Assembly (NCBI RefSeq): GCF_004168625.1
Contig: NZ_SDWW01000008.1
Location: forward strand, 1-64,000
Reading direction: 5' to 3'
Source: Pengzhenrongella frigida
GTDB taxonomy: Bacteria > Actinomycetota > Actinomycetes > Actinomycetales > Cellulomonadaceae
Length of the DNA: 64,000 nucleotides
This document shows positions 48,913 to 57,735 of this stretch, piece by piece. The notes under the pieces were generated by a model that had not been told where the DNA came from, ran no database searches, and saw only the letters and a list, made by a program, of their open reading frames with translations. Within the stretch, counting starts at the first letter, position 1. The number at the start of each line of letters is the position of its first letter. A program made the translations under genes and the position numbers.

Positions 48913-50850
48913 ATGCCAGACGCAGACCGCTTCACCGGCCCGCTCGCGCAGGCCTGGCCGCAGGCCGCGAGCGCACTCGAGGTGCAGGCCCTCCTGCTCG
49001 CGCCCGACCACGCCCTTCCGGTGCCACCGGCCGATGATCGCTCGGTCTGGGGCAGCGCAGGCTCCGCCGATCCCCCGACGATCTCCGACCTGCGGCGGCG
49101 GGCCGAGCGGGGAACCCCCTGGCCCGAGCTCTCCGCGCGCGCCTACTCCCGCTACTTCCGCGACGGCGAGCGCGACGAGTACGAGCAGAAGCTCTTCGCC
49201 CGCCAGCACCGCCTGAGCCGGGCGGCCGTGATCGCCGCCGCCACGCTCGACCCGGCCTGGATCGATGAGGTCGCGAACGGCGTCACGGTGCTGTGCGAGC
49301 AGAGCACGTGGTGCTGGCCGGCCCACGACGACACCCGCACCGCCCACGGCGCCGTCGTGCCGACCCTGACGGACCCGTACCTCGATCTGGGTGCCGGCGA
49401 GGTCGTCGGCCAGCTCGCCTGGATCGACCACCTGCTCGGGCGGACCCTGGACGAGCAGTACCCCGGGCTGCGCGCCCGGATCCGGCACGAGGCCCAGGTC
49501 CGCGTGCTGGAGCCGTTCACCCGCCGGCGCGACTGGCACTGGCTCGGGCTCGACGGCGACGTGCACAACTGGAGCCCCTGGATCCACGGCAACGTGCTGG
49601 TCGCGGCGCTTCGCCTGGTCGACGACGCCGCGGCCCGCGCCCGGATCGTGGCGATGGTCATCGAGGGCATCGACCGCTATGTGGCCTGCCTGCCGCCGGA
49701 CGGCGCGATCGACGAGGGCTACTCGTACTGGTGGCACGGTGCCTGCCGTGCGCTCGAGGCCCTCGACCTGCTGCGGCACGCGACCGCCGGCGCACTGGAC
49801 GCCACGGCGGTGCCCGCCCTGCGGGCGACGGTCGCCTTTCCGCACCGCATGCACCTGGGGGGCGCCTGGTACGTCAACCACGCCGACGGCCCCGCCCGGC
49901 CGCCGGCCGACCAGCCGTGGGACGCCCTGCACCGCGCGGCGCTGCGCTGCGGGGACGACGCGGCCCGGCGGCACGCGACCGCGCATCGCCGGCCGGGCAC
50001 GCCGGTCGCGACCGAGGGCCAGGGCCTCGGCCGGCTGCTGCGGGCCCTGACCGACCAGGACTGGCTGACCGCGGCACCGGAGGTCTCGCCGCTGCCGCGC
50101 GACGTCTGGCTCCCGTCGACCCAGGTGCTGGTCGCCCGGGAAGCCACCGGCACCGCGCGCGGCCTGACGCTCGCGGTCAAGGGCGGCCACAACGGCGAGC
50201 ACCACAACCACAACGACGTCGGCAGCGTCCTGGTCGCCCTGCACGGCGTGCCCGTCGTGGTCGACGCCGGCCGTCCGACGTACACCGCGCAGACCTTCAG
50301 CCCGGACCGGTACGACCTCTGGACCATGCAGAGCTCCTGGCACAACGTCCCCGAGATCCGCGGGACCGCGCAGTCCCCCGGCCATCAGTTCGCGGCCACC
50401 GACGTCACGGCCCGGGCCGACGGCGAGCGCGCGCAGCTCAGCCTGGACCTCGCGCGCGCCTACCCGCGCGCCGACGTGCGGACCTGGACGCGGACGGCCC
50501 GGCTGGACCGACCCCTGCCTCGATCGGTGGGCAGCACCACCGCCCGGGTCACGATCATCGACGCGTGGGAGCTCGACCCGGCCGACCAGGCCCCGCCCTC
50601 GGTCCTGCACCTGCTCCTCGCCGGCGACATCCGCCTGGAGCCGGGCCGCGCCGTCGTGACCCCCGTCGGGGGGGTCGGGACGGTCCTGGTGCGCTGGGCC
50701 CCCGCAACGGCCGCGACCGCGACCGAGGTGCGCGACCTGGACGACCCGATGCTCAGCGACGTGTGGGGCGACCAGCTCACCCGCCTGTCGATCAACGCAG
50801 GTGAGGCCGCATCTGGCAGGCTCACGGTGACAGTGGAGGAACAGTCATGA
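48913..50850 (+). CDS. heparinase II/III-like polysaccharide lyase
   Basis: 645 residues from ATG 48913; GGGGAG is upstream but very close. An in-frame ATG at 48805 would run through the operator and is rejected. The N-terminal (alpha/alpha) toroid shows WHWLGLDGDVHNWSPWIHGNVL, and EGYSYWWHGA. The C-terminal beta-sandwich has the family hallmark GGHNGEHHNHNDVGSVLVALHG with the His expected at the metal/catalytic region. Lyases of this superfamily cleave uronate-containing chains by beta-elimination. No signal peptide, so it would act on imported oligosaccharides and feed GH88. Its stop overlaps the regulator start by 4 bases. Confidence 0.9.
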   Translation: MPDADRFTGPLAQAWPQAASALEVQALLLAPDHALPVPPADDRSVWGSAGSADPPTISDLRRRAERGTPWPELSARAYSRYFRDGERDEYEQKLFARQHRLSRAAVIAAATLDPAWIDEVANGVTVLCEQSTWCWPAHDDTRTAHGAVVPTLTDPYLDLGAGEVVGQLAWIDHLLGRTLDEQYPGLRARIRHEAQVRVLEPFTRRRDWHWLGLDGDVHNWSPWIHGNVLVAALRLVDDAAARARIVAMVIEGIDRYVACLPPDGAIDEGYSYWWHGACRALEALDLLRHATAGALDATAVPALRATVAFPHRMHLGGAWYVNHADGPARPPADQPWDALHRAALRCGDDAARRHATAHRRPGTPVATEGQGLGRLLRALTDQDWLTAAPEVSPLPRDVWLPSTQVLVAREATGTARGLTLAVKGGHNGEHHNHNDVGSVLVALHGVPVVVDAGRPTYTAQTFSPDRYDLWTMQSSWHNVPEIRGTAQSPGHQFAATDVTARADGERAQLSLDLARAYPRADVRTWTRTARLDRPLPRSVGSTTARVTIIDAWELDPADQAPPSVLHLLLAGDIRLEPGRAVVTPVGGVGTVLVRWAPATAATATEVRDLDDPMLSDVWGDQLTRLSINAGEAASGRLTVTVEEQS

Positions 50851-51971
50851 GCACGCTCGACACGCGCGGCCCCCTGCCCGTCACCCGGCGGGCCCAGCTG
50901 CTCGAAGCCCTCCAGCGCGGTGGCACCGTGCGGGTCTCCGAGCTCACGGACATCCTGGGGGTCACCCCGGTGACCGTGCGGCGGGACATCGCCCAGCTCG
51001 CCAGCGAGGGCCTGGTCCGCCGGGTGCACGGCGGCGCGACCCTGATCACCCCGGGCGAGGAGGCGGCCGACGTCGGCCCCGGGGCCGCCTTGAGCACCGT
51101 CCCGCTCGGGCTGCGGTCGGTGGGGGTGTTCGTCCCGTCGCTCGACTACTACTGGCCCGAGGTCCTGCGCGGGGCCGAGGAGGAGGCCCGCATCCATGGC
51201 CTGCGGATCGTCCTGGGTGGTTCGTCGTACGAGACCGACGACGACCGACCCCAGCTTGCGCGGCTGATCGAGCAGTCCGGGGTCGACGGCCTCGTGATCG
51301 CCCCCCGGATGGAGGCCACGACGGCTCCCGAGATGATCGCGTGGCTCGCGTCGACCGGCGTCCCGGTCGTGCTGGTCGAGCGATCGGCCACCGTCGGCCC
51401 GCACCATGCGGCGATGGAGTCGGTGGTCTCCGACCACGCCCTCGGCGCAGCGATGGCCGTGCGGCACCTGGCTTCGCTCGGGCACCGCAAGATCGGCCTC
51501 GTGCTCAGCCGGCAGAGCCCGACCGGACCGCACCTGCACCGCGGCTGGCTCGAGGCCGCGGTGGAGTGCGGGTTCGAGGCCGCCGACACCGTCGACGCCC
51601 GCGTCCCCAGTCCCCGCTCCCCCGAGTGGGACGCCACCCTCGACGGCATCCTCGACGAGTGCGTGCGCACCGGCACGACAGCGCTGCTCGTCCACGCCGA
51701 CGCCGAGGCGATGGCGATCGTCCAGCGGTGCGAGACGCGCGGCCTGTCCGTGCCCGGTGACCTGTCGGTGGTGGCGTACGACGACGAGGTGGCCGGGCTG
51801 TTCAGCCCCGCTCTGACCGCCGTCCGCCCCCCGCGCCAGTCGATCGGACGCGCGGCCGTCCAGCTGCTCGCCGCCCGGCTGGCCGAGCCGCAGCGGCCCA
51901 CCCACCGGGTGGTGATCAGCCCGTCGCTGAGCGTGCGGGACTCGTCCGCCCCGCCGCGGCCCCCCGCCTGA
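50847..51971 (+). CDS. hybrid regulator: DeoR-type HTH with LacI-type sugar-sensor domain
   Basis: 374 residues. The N-terminal DeoR winged helix is at about 12-68 (RAQLLEALQRGGTVRVSELTDILGVTPVTVRRDIAQLASEGLVRRVHGGA). It is joined to a periplasmic-binding-fold sensor (about 90-365: RSVGVFVPSLDYYWPEVLRGAEEEA, GLVIAPRM, GHRKIGLVLS, LSVVAYDD) instead of the sugar-phosphate domain usual in DeoR proteins. GGAGGA lies 7 bases before ATG. Probably represses the divergent operons through the palindrome at 48822-48838 and is released by a free oligosaccharide. Confidence 0.92.
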   Translation: MSTLDTRGPLPVTRRAQLLEALQRGGTVRVSELTDILGVTPVTVRRDIAQLASEGLVRRVHGGATLITPGEEAADVGPGAALSTVPLGLRSVGVFVPSLDYYWPEVLRGAEEEARIHGLRIVLGGSSYETDDDRPQLARLIEQSGVDGLVIAPRMEATTAPEMIAWLASTGVPVVLVERSATVGPHHAAMESVVSDHALGAAMAVRHLASLGHRKIGLVLSRQSPTGPHLHRGWLEAAVECGFEAADTVDARVPSPRSPEWDATLDGILDECVRTGTTALLVHADAEAMAIVQRCETRGLSVPGDLSVVAYDDEVAGLFSPALTAVRPPRQSIGRAAVQLLAARLAEPQRPTHRVVISPSLSVRDSSAPPRPPA

Positions 51972-52178
51972 CCGCTGCGCGCGGCGCACCTCTCCCTCGC
52001 GGCTCGCGGCCGCCCGAAATCCCCGCTTTGGTGGCCGCACCGTGCACAGAAGTGCGCGCGATTTGCTCATTCTTGCGCGCCGGGCCAAAGTCGCTGTGCC
52101 GCGCGTCCGACCTTTCGACGCTGATGTCGTGAGCCATGCGCGGCATTTGAAACACATTCATTGAAATTGGGGTAGATC

Positions 52179-52907
52179 GTGCCTATTGGCGATGCATTTG
52201 TGTCGGAACTGCTCGGCACCGCCGTCCTGATCCTGCTCGGTGCGGGGGTGGTGGCCACCGTGGTGCTGCCCCAGAGCAAGGGCTTCAACGGTGGCTGGCT
52301 GCTCATCAACTTCGGGTGGGGCTTCGCGGTCTTTGCGGGCGTGTACGTCGCCTTCAAGTCGGGCGGCCACCTGAACCCCGCCGTGACCCTGGGGCTCCTC
52401 GTCGCCGGGATCGACTTTGCCAAGGGAGTCGACCCGACCGTCTCGAACATGCTCGTGTACTGGGCGGCGCAGCTGCTCGGCGCCATCGTCGGTGCCGGCC
52501 TGGCATTCGTCGCCTTCAAGAAGCACTTCGACGAGGACGCCGACCCGGCCACCAAGCTCGGCGTGTTCGCGACCGGCCCGGCGATCCGTTCCTACGGCTG
52601 GAACATGGCCACCGAGCTGATCGGCACGTTCGTCCTCGTGCTGTGGGTCGTCGTGAACGGCAAGACGCCCAGTGCGCTCGGCCCGCTAGCGGTCGCGCTG
52701 ATCATCGTCAGCATCGGTGCGAGCCTCGGTGGACCCACCGGGTACGCGATCAACCCGGCGCGTGACCTCGGGCCGCGCATCGCGCACTTCCTGCTCCCGA
52801 TCAAGGGCAAGGGCTCCAGCGACTGGGCCTACAGCTGGGTCCCGGTCGTCGGACCGCTCGTCGGTGGCGTCCTCGGCGGACTGCTCGGAGCCTGGTACAT
52901 CGCCTGA
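52179..52907 (+). CDS. glpF: glycerol uptake facilitator (aquaglyceroporin)
   Basis: 242 residues from GTG 52179. Both MIP boxes are intact: GGHLNPAVTLG (NPA at 66-68) and GYAINPARDLGPR (NPA at 192-194). The Asp after the second NPAR (196) is the GlpF-type residue rather than the aquaporin type, favouring glycerol or other small polyols. Six membrane segments plus two half-helices fit the length. A strong terminator follows. The last 148 bases recur at 61491-61638. No glycerol kinase or GlpD gene is adjacent; the nearby DhaK/DhaL pair suggests a C3-C4 polyol or ketose. Confidence 0.93.
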   Translation: MPIGDAFVSELLGTAVLILLGAGVVATVVLPQSKGFNGGWLLINFGWGFAVFAGVYVAFKSGGHLNPAVTLGLLVAGIDFAKGVDPTVSNMLVYWAAQLLGAIVGAGLAFVAFKKHFDEDADPATKLGVFATGPAIRSYGWNMATELIGTFVLVLWVVVNGKTPSALGPLAVALIIVSIGASLGGPTGYAINPARDLGPRIAHFLLPIKGKGSSDWAYSWVPVVGPLVGGVLGGLLGAWYIA

Positions 52908-52939
52908 GCCGGTGGTGCACCACCACTCCCCACCATCAT

Positions 52940-52988
52940 CACGTCGGCCCCGGCAGCGCGCACCAGGCGCGCGGCCGGGGCCGACGTG
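52940..52988. terminator. strong bidirectional terminator between glpF and the Dha module
   Basis: CACGTCGGCCCCGGC (52940-52954) pairs perfectly with GCCGGGGCCGACGTG (52974-52988); the 19-base interior contains a second CGCG pairing. It lies 33 bases after glpF and 51 bases from the end of the convergent dehydrogenase gene. Confidence 0.85.
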
Positions 52989-53038
52989 TGACAACTCGAG
53001 ACCGCTCAGTCACCCCCGAGGGAGCGAGTCAGGCCGGC

Positions 53039-53920
53039 TCACACCGTGAGGTCGACCCCACCCCGTTCCGCGATGACCTTGATCAGCGCCGACGCGTTCT
53101 CGGCACCGTAGCCGCGCGAGACCGCCTGGGTGAGAGTGGACTCCACCAGATCGGTACCGGCCACCGGAGCGTGCACGATCGCGGCGAACTCCTGGATGAG
53201 TCGAGCATCCTTGAGCATCAGATCGAGAGCGAACGACGGCGAGTAGTCGCCGACCAGGACCGACGGCCCGACGCCGTCGAAGATGGGCGAGCGGAAGTCC
53301 GTGACTGCGAGCACGTCAAGCACCCGCGAAAGGTCCAGGCCGGCTGCGCGCGCGAGCGTGAGCGCCTCACCGAGCGCCTGCAGCTGCGCGGCGACCACAA
53401 GGTTGCCGACCAGCTTCATCCGCGCACCCGAGCCGGTCGGTCCCATGTGGTGCACTGTCGCACTCACTGCGTCAAGCACCGGACGCACCCGCGCGAACAC
53501 GTCGACGTCTCCACCGACGACGACCCAGAGACCGCCGTCGGCGGCCTCCCCCTTGGATCCGAACACCGGTGCGTCGAGGAAGGGCACTCCCCTCTCCCCG
53601 AAGGCCGCGGCCTCCTCGTCCGACAGCCCTGGGCTGATGGTGGACATGTCGACGACCACCGTGGTGTCGGCGACATGTGTGAGCAGGCCATCCGGCCCGA
53701 ACACGACATCCCGCACCGCCTGGTCGTTGGACAGGCAGGAGATGACGACGTCCCGTCCGGCGACGGCCTCGGCGATGCTCTCGGCAACCCGTACCCCGCC
53801 GAGGCCGTCAGCGCGCGCCGCGGTGCGGTTCCATACGGTGACGTCGTGACCGGCTCGGACCAGGTTCGCGACCATGCCGCGCCCCATCGTGCCCAGGCCA
53901 AGATAGGCGATCGAGGTCAT
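53039..53920 (-). CDS. NAD(P)-dependent 3-hydroxyisobutyrate-dehydrogenase-family oxidoreductase
   Basis: 293 residues. N-terminal Rossmann fold with GLGTMG (8-13), substrate-site motif FLDAPVFGSKGEA and catalytic-type Lys in GSGARMKLVGN, as in 3-hydroxyisobutyrate, tartronate-semialdehyde and L-threonate dehydrogenases. ATG overlaps the dhaL stop by 4 bases. It may oxidise or reduce a C3/C4 sugar acid or semialdehyde linked to the DhaKL product; the exact substrate cannot be read. Last gene of the minus-strand module. Confidence 0.9.
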   Translation of the reverse strand: MTSIAYLGLGTMGRGMVANLVRAGHDVTVWNRTAARADGLGGVRVAESIAEAVAGRDVVISCLSNDQAVRDVVFGPDGLLTHVADTTVVVDMSTISPGLSDEEAAAFGERGVPFLDAPVFGSKGEAADGGLWVVVGGDVDVFARVRPVLDAVSATVHHMGPTGSGARMKLVGNLVVAAQLQALGEALTLARAAGLDLSRVLDVLAVTDFRSPIFDGVGPSVLVGDYSPSFALDLMLKDARLIQEFAAIVHAPVAGTDLVESTLTQAVSRGYGAENASALIKVIAERGGVDLTV

Positions 53921-54558
53921 GCCAGTTCCTTCCCCTTGGCAGCAACGGACTCGGCCGCACGCCAGGACTCGAGATACCTCCAGAATGCGGTCGCACCCGG
54001 ATCCTGCAGGCCGATGCTGCGCTCCTGCATCCAGGACGCCCTGCCGCGCCGGGACTGGAGGTCCCGGGTCTCGACCACGGCGCGCTCGGCGCCCGCGATG
54101 GCGGCATCCAGACCGGATGTGCCGTCCGACGCCACCTCGAGCGCGTCGGCCGCCGGCATGATCGCGTCGAGGATCGTCTTGTCGCCGATCTGGGTCTTGC
54201 CGCGCTGTCCGATGTTCTCCCCGGCGGCGCGGATGAAACGCCCCGCGTCGGCCGTCCCGATCTCGGTGAGACCGGCCCAGGTCTTGGAACCCGCAAGGAG
54301 GCCACCCGCGACCAGTGCGGCCATCGTCGAGGGATTGGCGTTGGCGAACGCTTTGGCGCACGTCTTGGCGATCTCGGCGGGGGTGGCGTCGTCGGCCAGG
54401 GTCGTGAGCGACTCGATGACGGCATTGGCGCCGAGGGAGATGGTGACGCCAAGGTCACCGTCGCCGAGCGCCTGGTCCAGATCGCGCAGCTCGTCCGCAT
54501 AGCCGACCAGCTCGGCAAGGCTCCGGCGGATCGATTCGTTGAGCTCTACAGGTCGCAT
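53917..54558 (-). CDS. dhaL: dihydroxyacetone-kinase-type subunit DhaL
   Basis: 213 residues. The magnesium-nucleotide motif is LDQALGDGDLG (27-37), with the three Asp residues Asp28, Asp33 and Asp35; GDKTILDA and QSRRGRASWMQERSIGLQDPGA are further DhaL blocks. The position after GDGD is Leu, not the His of E. coli DhaL. It phosphorylates substrate held by DhaK. GGAGG precedes the start. No PTS phosphodonor gene (dhaM) is present, so ATP-dependent action is more likely. Confidence 0.93.
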   Translation of the reverse strand: MRPVELNESIRRSLAELVGYADELRDLDQALGDGDLGVTISLGANAVIESLTTLADDATPAEIAKTCAKAFANANPSTMAALVAGGLLAGSKTWAGLTEIGTADAGRFIRAAGENIGQRGKTQIGDKTILDAIMPAADALEVASDGTSGLDAAIAGAERAVVETRDLQSRRGRASWMQERSIGLQDPGATAFWRYLESWRAAESVAAKGKELA

Positions 54559-54563
54559 GGCAG

Positions 54564-55565
54564 TCAGACCTCCTCGAAGAACGGGGACTTCGCGGGCGCC
54601 TGAAGCAGGGCCAGCCGGGCGTCGTTCACCTTCAAGAACGAGATTGAAGCGCCAGCCATCTCCAGGCTCGTGGCGTACTCCCCCACGTACTTCTTGGCGA
54701 TGCTGATGTTGAGTCCGGTGAGGATCTGGTGCACGCGCCGGTAGAGCACGTACAGCTCTTCGAGCGGGGTGGCCCCGAGGCCGTTCACCAGGACGGCGAC
54801 GCGGTCGCCCGCGGTGAGGTCGAGGTCGGCGATCAGCGCGGTGACAAGCCGATCGGCGATCGCGTCCGCGGTCTCGAGCGGGCCCCGGTGGATCCCCGGC
54901 TCACCGTGGATGCCGATCCCGATCTCCATCTCGCCCTCGGGGAGGTCGAAGCTCTTCGCGCCGGTGGTGGGGAAGATCGTCGGCGACAGGCCGACGCCCA
55001 TCGTGGCGGTGTGCTCGACGACGTCCTCGGCGATCGCGGCAACTTCCTCTAGCGTGTCGCCGCGTTCTGCAGCCGCCCCGGCCGCCTTGTAGGCGAAGAA
55101 GATCCCGGCGACCCCGCGACGATCGGTCTTGCGCTCATTCGGCTGGCTGGCGACGTCATCGCGGCCGACGACGGTCTGGGTGGGGATGTCCTCGAGCTCG
55201 GCCAGATCGCCCGCGAGGTCAAAGTTGAAGACATCGCCGCCGTAGTTGCCGTACAGGTAGAGGACCCCCGCGCCGCCGCTGATCGCCTTGGTCGCTTCGA
55301 AGATCTGCTGCGAGCTCGGCGAGCTGAAGACGTTGCCGATCGCGACCCCGGAGCACAGCCCCATGCCGACGTACCCCTTGAACAGGGGCAGGTGGCCGGA
55401 GCCCCCTCCGGTGAGGATGCCGACCCGGCCGGCGAGCGGCGCGTCCGCGCGCACGAGCACGCGGGGGTCGGTGCCGGGCGTCTTCACGAGGTCGGGATGT
55501 GCGAGGAGAATCCCCTCGATCATCTCGTCGACGAATCGATCCGGTTCATTGATGATCTTCTTCAT
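54564..55565 (-). CDS. dhaK: dihydroxyacetone-kinase-type subunit DhaK
   Basis: 333 residues. The substrate pocket motif GGGSGHLP is at 53-60 and the hemiaminal-forming His220 in GIGIHGEPG, both intact. GNYGGDVFNFDLA is the other conserved core. DhaK binds dihydroxyacetone or related ketoses such as erythrulose covalently. AAGGA lies before ATG 55565. It is 5 bases before dhaL and 38 bases after the permease gene, placing it in the RbsABC-type import operon. Confidence 0.94.
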   Translation of the reverse strand: MKKIINEPDRFVDEMIEGILLAHPDLVKTPGTDPRVLVRADAPLAGRVGILTGGGSGHLPLFKGYVGMGLCSGVAIGNVFSSPSSQQIFEATKAISGGAGVLYLYGNYGGDVFNFDLAGDLAELEDIPTQTVVGRDDVASQPNERKTDRRGVAGIFFAYKAAGAAAERGDTLEEVAAIAEDVVEHTATMGVGLSPTIFPTTGAKSFDLPEGEMEIGIGIHGEPGIHRGPLETADAIADRLVTALIADLDLTAGDRVAVLVNGLGATPLEELYVLYRRVHQILTGLNISIAKKYVGEYATSLEMAGASISFLKVNDARLALLQAPAKSPFFEEV

Positions 55566-55603
55566 TTCATTCCTTCGGACTAGTTCAATGCGGAAGTGGG
55601 CAG

Positions 55604-56689
55604 TCACGTGCGTGAGGCGAGGACCCGGGCTCTTGTTGGCGCGCGCCGACGCCGGCGCCGCCAGGTCACCTGGTCGGCGACCATGACCACGATCAGGATC
55701 ACGCCCTGGGCGATTGCGTACTCGGACGACGAGAGGCGGATAGCCGTGAATCCGCTGGAGACGATCTGAAGGGTGAGCGTTGCGAGCACCACCCCTGAGA
55801 CCGTTGCGAACCCACCATTGGGGTTGGTCCCGCCCAACACCGCGATGACGATCACCAAGAGCACGTAGGACGCGCCGTAGTCCGCCGATGCGGTGGGGTT
55901 GCGGGCGAGGAAGAACACGCCGCCCAAGCCACCGAGAAGCCCCGCAACCACGTAGGTGCTCATCAGGACGACGTGGCTGTTGATTCCCGAGTAGCGCGCA
56001 GCAATGGGATTTGCACCCTGCAGCTGGATCTTGAGCCCGACCGGCGTCTTGTTGATGACGACACCGATGGCGATCGCGACGAGGACGAACATCACGAAGA
56101 GCACGGGTATCCCCGCCACGGTGGCCTGACCGATCACCGTCAGGCTCTCGGGTGAGCCGTAGAGCGTGCGCCCCCCGGTCCAGGCGATCGCGATCCCGTT
56201 GTAGATCTGCATGGTGCCGAGCGTGGCCAGGATCGGCGTGATGCCGACGTAGGAGATGAGGAAGCCGTTGATCAGACCACCCACGAGTCCGACCGCGATA
56301 CCGACCAGGATCAGCACCGGCATCAGCTCTTCGGCCATCGCCGGGTTGTCTGCAGCGACGGTGGCGTAGAGGGTCGACATGGCGATCGCCGAGAGGTTCG
56401 CGATCGAGACGAGCGACAGGTCGATCCCGCCGGTCAGCATCGCCAGCATCATCGCGAGGGCGATGATGCCGATCTCCGGAGAGGCCAGCGCAATGTTCTG
56501 CAGGTTCAGCAGGCTGAGAAAGACGCTCGGGTTCAGCGCGGTGAAGAACGTGAACGCGATGAGAACGAGCAGAACCATGCGCCCTGCGCCATGGCTGACA
56601 TGGATTCGACTGATGACGGCCGACGTGCGGTCCTGTACCTGGTCGTTGAAGCGGGTCAGCGTGCTCCCCGACGTGGGCTTGCTGTTCAT
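55604..56689 (-). CDS. RbsC-type sugar ABC importer permease, second subunit
   Basis: 361 residues with about eight to ten membrane segments and the RbsC-family stretch GGIDLSLVSIANLSAIAMS and GLINGFLISYVGITPILATLGTM. The cytoplasmic coupling region is RYSGINSHVVLMSTYVVAGLLGGLGG. A basic C-terminal tail (RRRRRRAPTRAR) ends it. ATG overlaps the first permease stop by 4 bases. It pairs with that protein as a heterodimeric channel, as in Lsr- and Ery-type importers. Confidence 0.93.
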   Translation of the reverse strand: MNSKPTSGSTLTRFNDQVQDRTSAVISRIHVSHGAGRMVLLVLIAFTFFTALNPSVFLSLLNLQNIALASPEIGIIALAMMLAMLTGGIDLSLVSIANLSAIAMSTLYATVAADNPAMAEELMPVLILVGIAVGLVGGLINGFLISYVGITPILATLGTMQIYNGIAIAWTGGRTLYGSPESLTVIGQATVAGIPVLFVMFVLVAIAIGVVINKTPVGLKIQLQGANPIAARYSGINSHVVLMSTYVVAGLLGGLGGVFFLARNPTASADYGASYVLLVIVIAVLGGTNPNGGFATVSGVVLATLTLQIVSSGFTAIRLSSSEYAIAQGVILIVVMVADQVTWRRRRRRAPTRARVLASRT

Positions 56690-57735
56690 GCTGGCACCTC
56701 TTCCTTGACGAGAGCGCGTATCTCGCGGGAGGAGCGCTTGGCTGCGAGCGCCTGCACACCCACACCCACGATCAGGAGCAGGCCGACAGCGGTCCGCTGC
56801 CAGGCGCTCGGCACCCCGGCCAGAATCAGGCTGTTGTTGATGACCTGCACGAGCAGGACGCCCAGGGTCGTGCCGAGCACGGACCCGCGGCCGCCGAAGA
56901 TCGACGCACCGCCGAGGACGACGGCGGCGATGATGTCGAGCTCGCCACCGACGAGGTCCCGCGGGTTGGCGCTTCGCCCCATGATCATGTAGATGATCCC
57001 CGCGGCGGCTGCCATCATGCCGACGATGACGTAGATCCACATCTGGGTTCGCATCACCCGGAAGCCCGCACGACGGGCCGCCTCGGGATCGCCACCGATG
57101 GCGTAGATCCCCCGCCCGAACATCGTGTTGCGCAGGACCCACGCGACGAGGAGGCAGAGCAGCACAGCAGGTATCACCATGATGTGCAGGGATGCACGAC
57201 CGGTGTCGGTGGTGATCTGGAAGACATTCATCGTCGACACCGCGGCCAGGGATGCCGGCAGGTCAGCGATGTACTGGGACCCGATATAGGTGAGCAGGAT
57301 GCCCTTGAAGATTCCTTGGGTACCGAGCGTCACGATGAGCGTGGGCAATCGGAACCGGGCGATCACCGCGCCGTTGACGAGGCCGAGCAGCCCGCCGATC
57401 GCGAGCGCGATGGCCAGCATGCCGATGAGCCCGGGGTCGAAGTCCGCGCTCTGCGAGAGTCGGACGGTCGAGTAGGCGGCGAAGATGGCGATCGTGGCGA
57501 AGGAGACGTCGATCCCGCCCGAGATGATCACGATGAGCACGCCCAGCGCAAAGATCAGGGACACGATCGAGCTTCTGACGATTGCGAAGAACGTCGTGAG
57601 GGTGAAGAAGGCCGGATTCGCGATCGACATCCCCACGATGAGGGCCAGCAGGATGATTGCGAGGACGCCCTCGTTGTTCGCCCCACGGAAGCGCTGCACC
57701 ACCCCCATGACTTTTGACAACTCGAAACCGTTCAC
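56686..57735 (-). CDS. RbsC-type sugar ABC importer permease, first subunit
   Basis: 349 residues from GTG 57735, which overlaps the ATPase stop (GTGA). Family motifs: GVLIVIISGGIDVSFATIAIFAAYS, GAVIARFRLPTLIVTLGTQGIFKG and AVVLGGASIFGGRGSVLGTTLGV. Two dissimilar permeases in one system are typical of CUT2 importers for AI-2, rhamnose or tetritols, while ribose systems use one. Confidence 0.93.
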   Translation of the reverse strand: MNGFELSKVMGVVQRFRGANNEGVLAIILLALIVGMSIANPAFFTLTTFFAIVRSSIVSLIFALGVLIVIISGGIDVSFATIAIFAAYSTVRLSQSADFDPGLIGMLAIALAIGGLLGLVNGAVIARFRLPTLIVTLGTQGIFKGILLTYIGSQYIADLPASLAAVSTMNVFQITTDTGRASLHIMVIPAVLLCLLVAWVLRNTMFGRGIYAIGGDPEAARRAGFRVMRTQMWIYVIVGMMAAAAGIIYMIMGRSANPRDLVGGELDIIAAVVLGGASIFGGRGSVLGTTLGVLLVQVINNSLILAGVPSAWQRTAVGLLLIVGVGVQALAAKRSSREIRALVKEEVPA

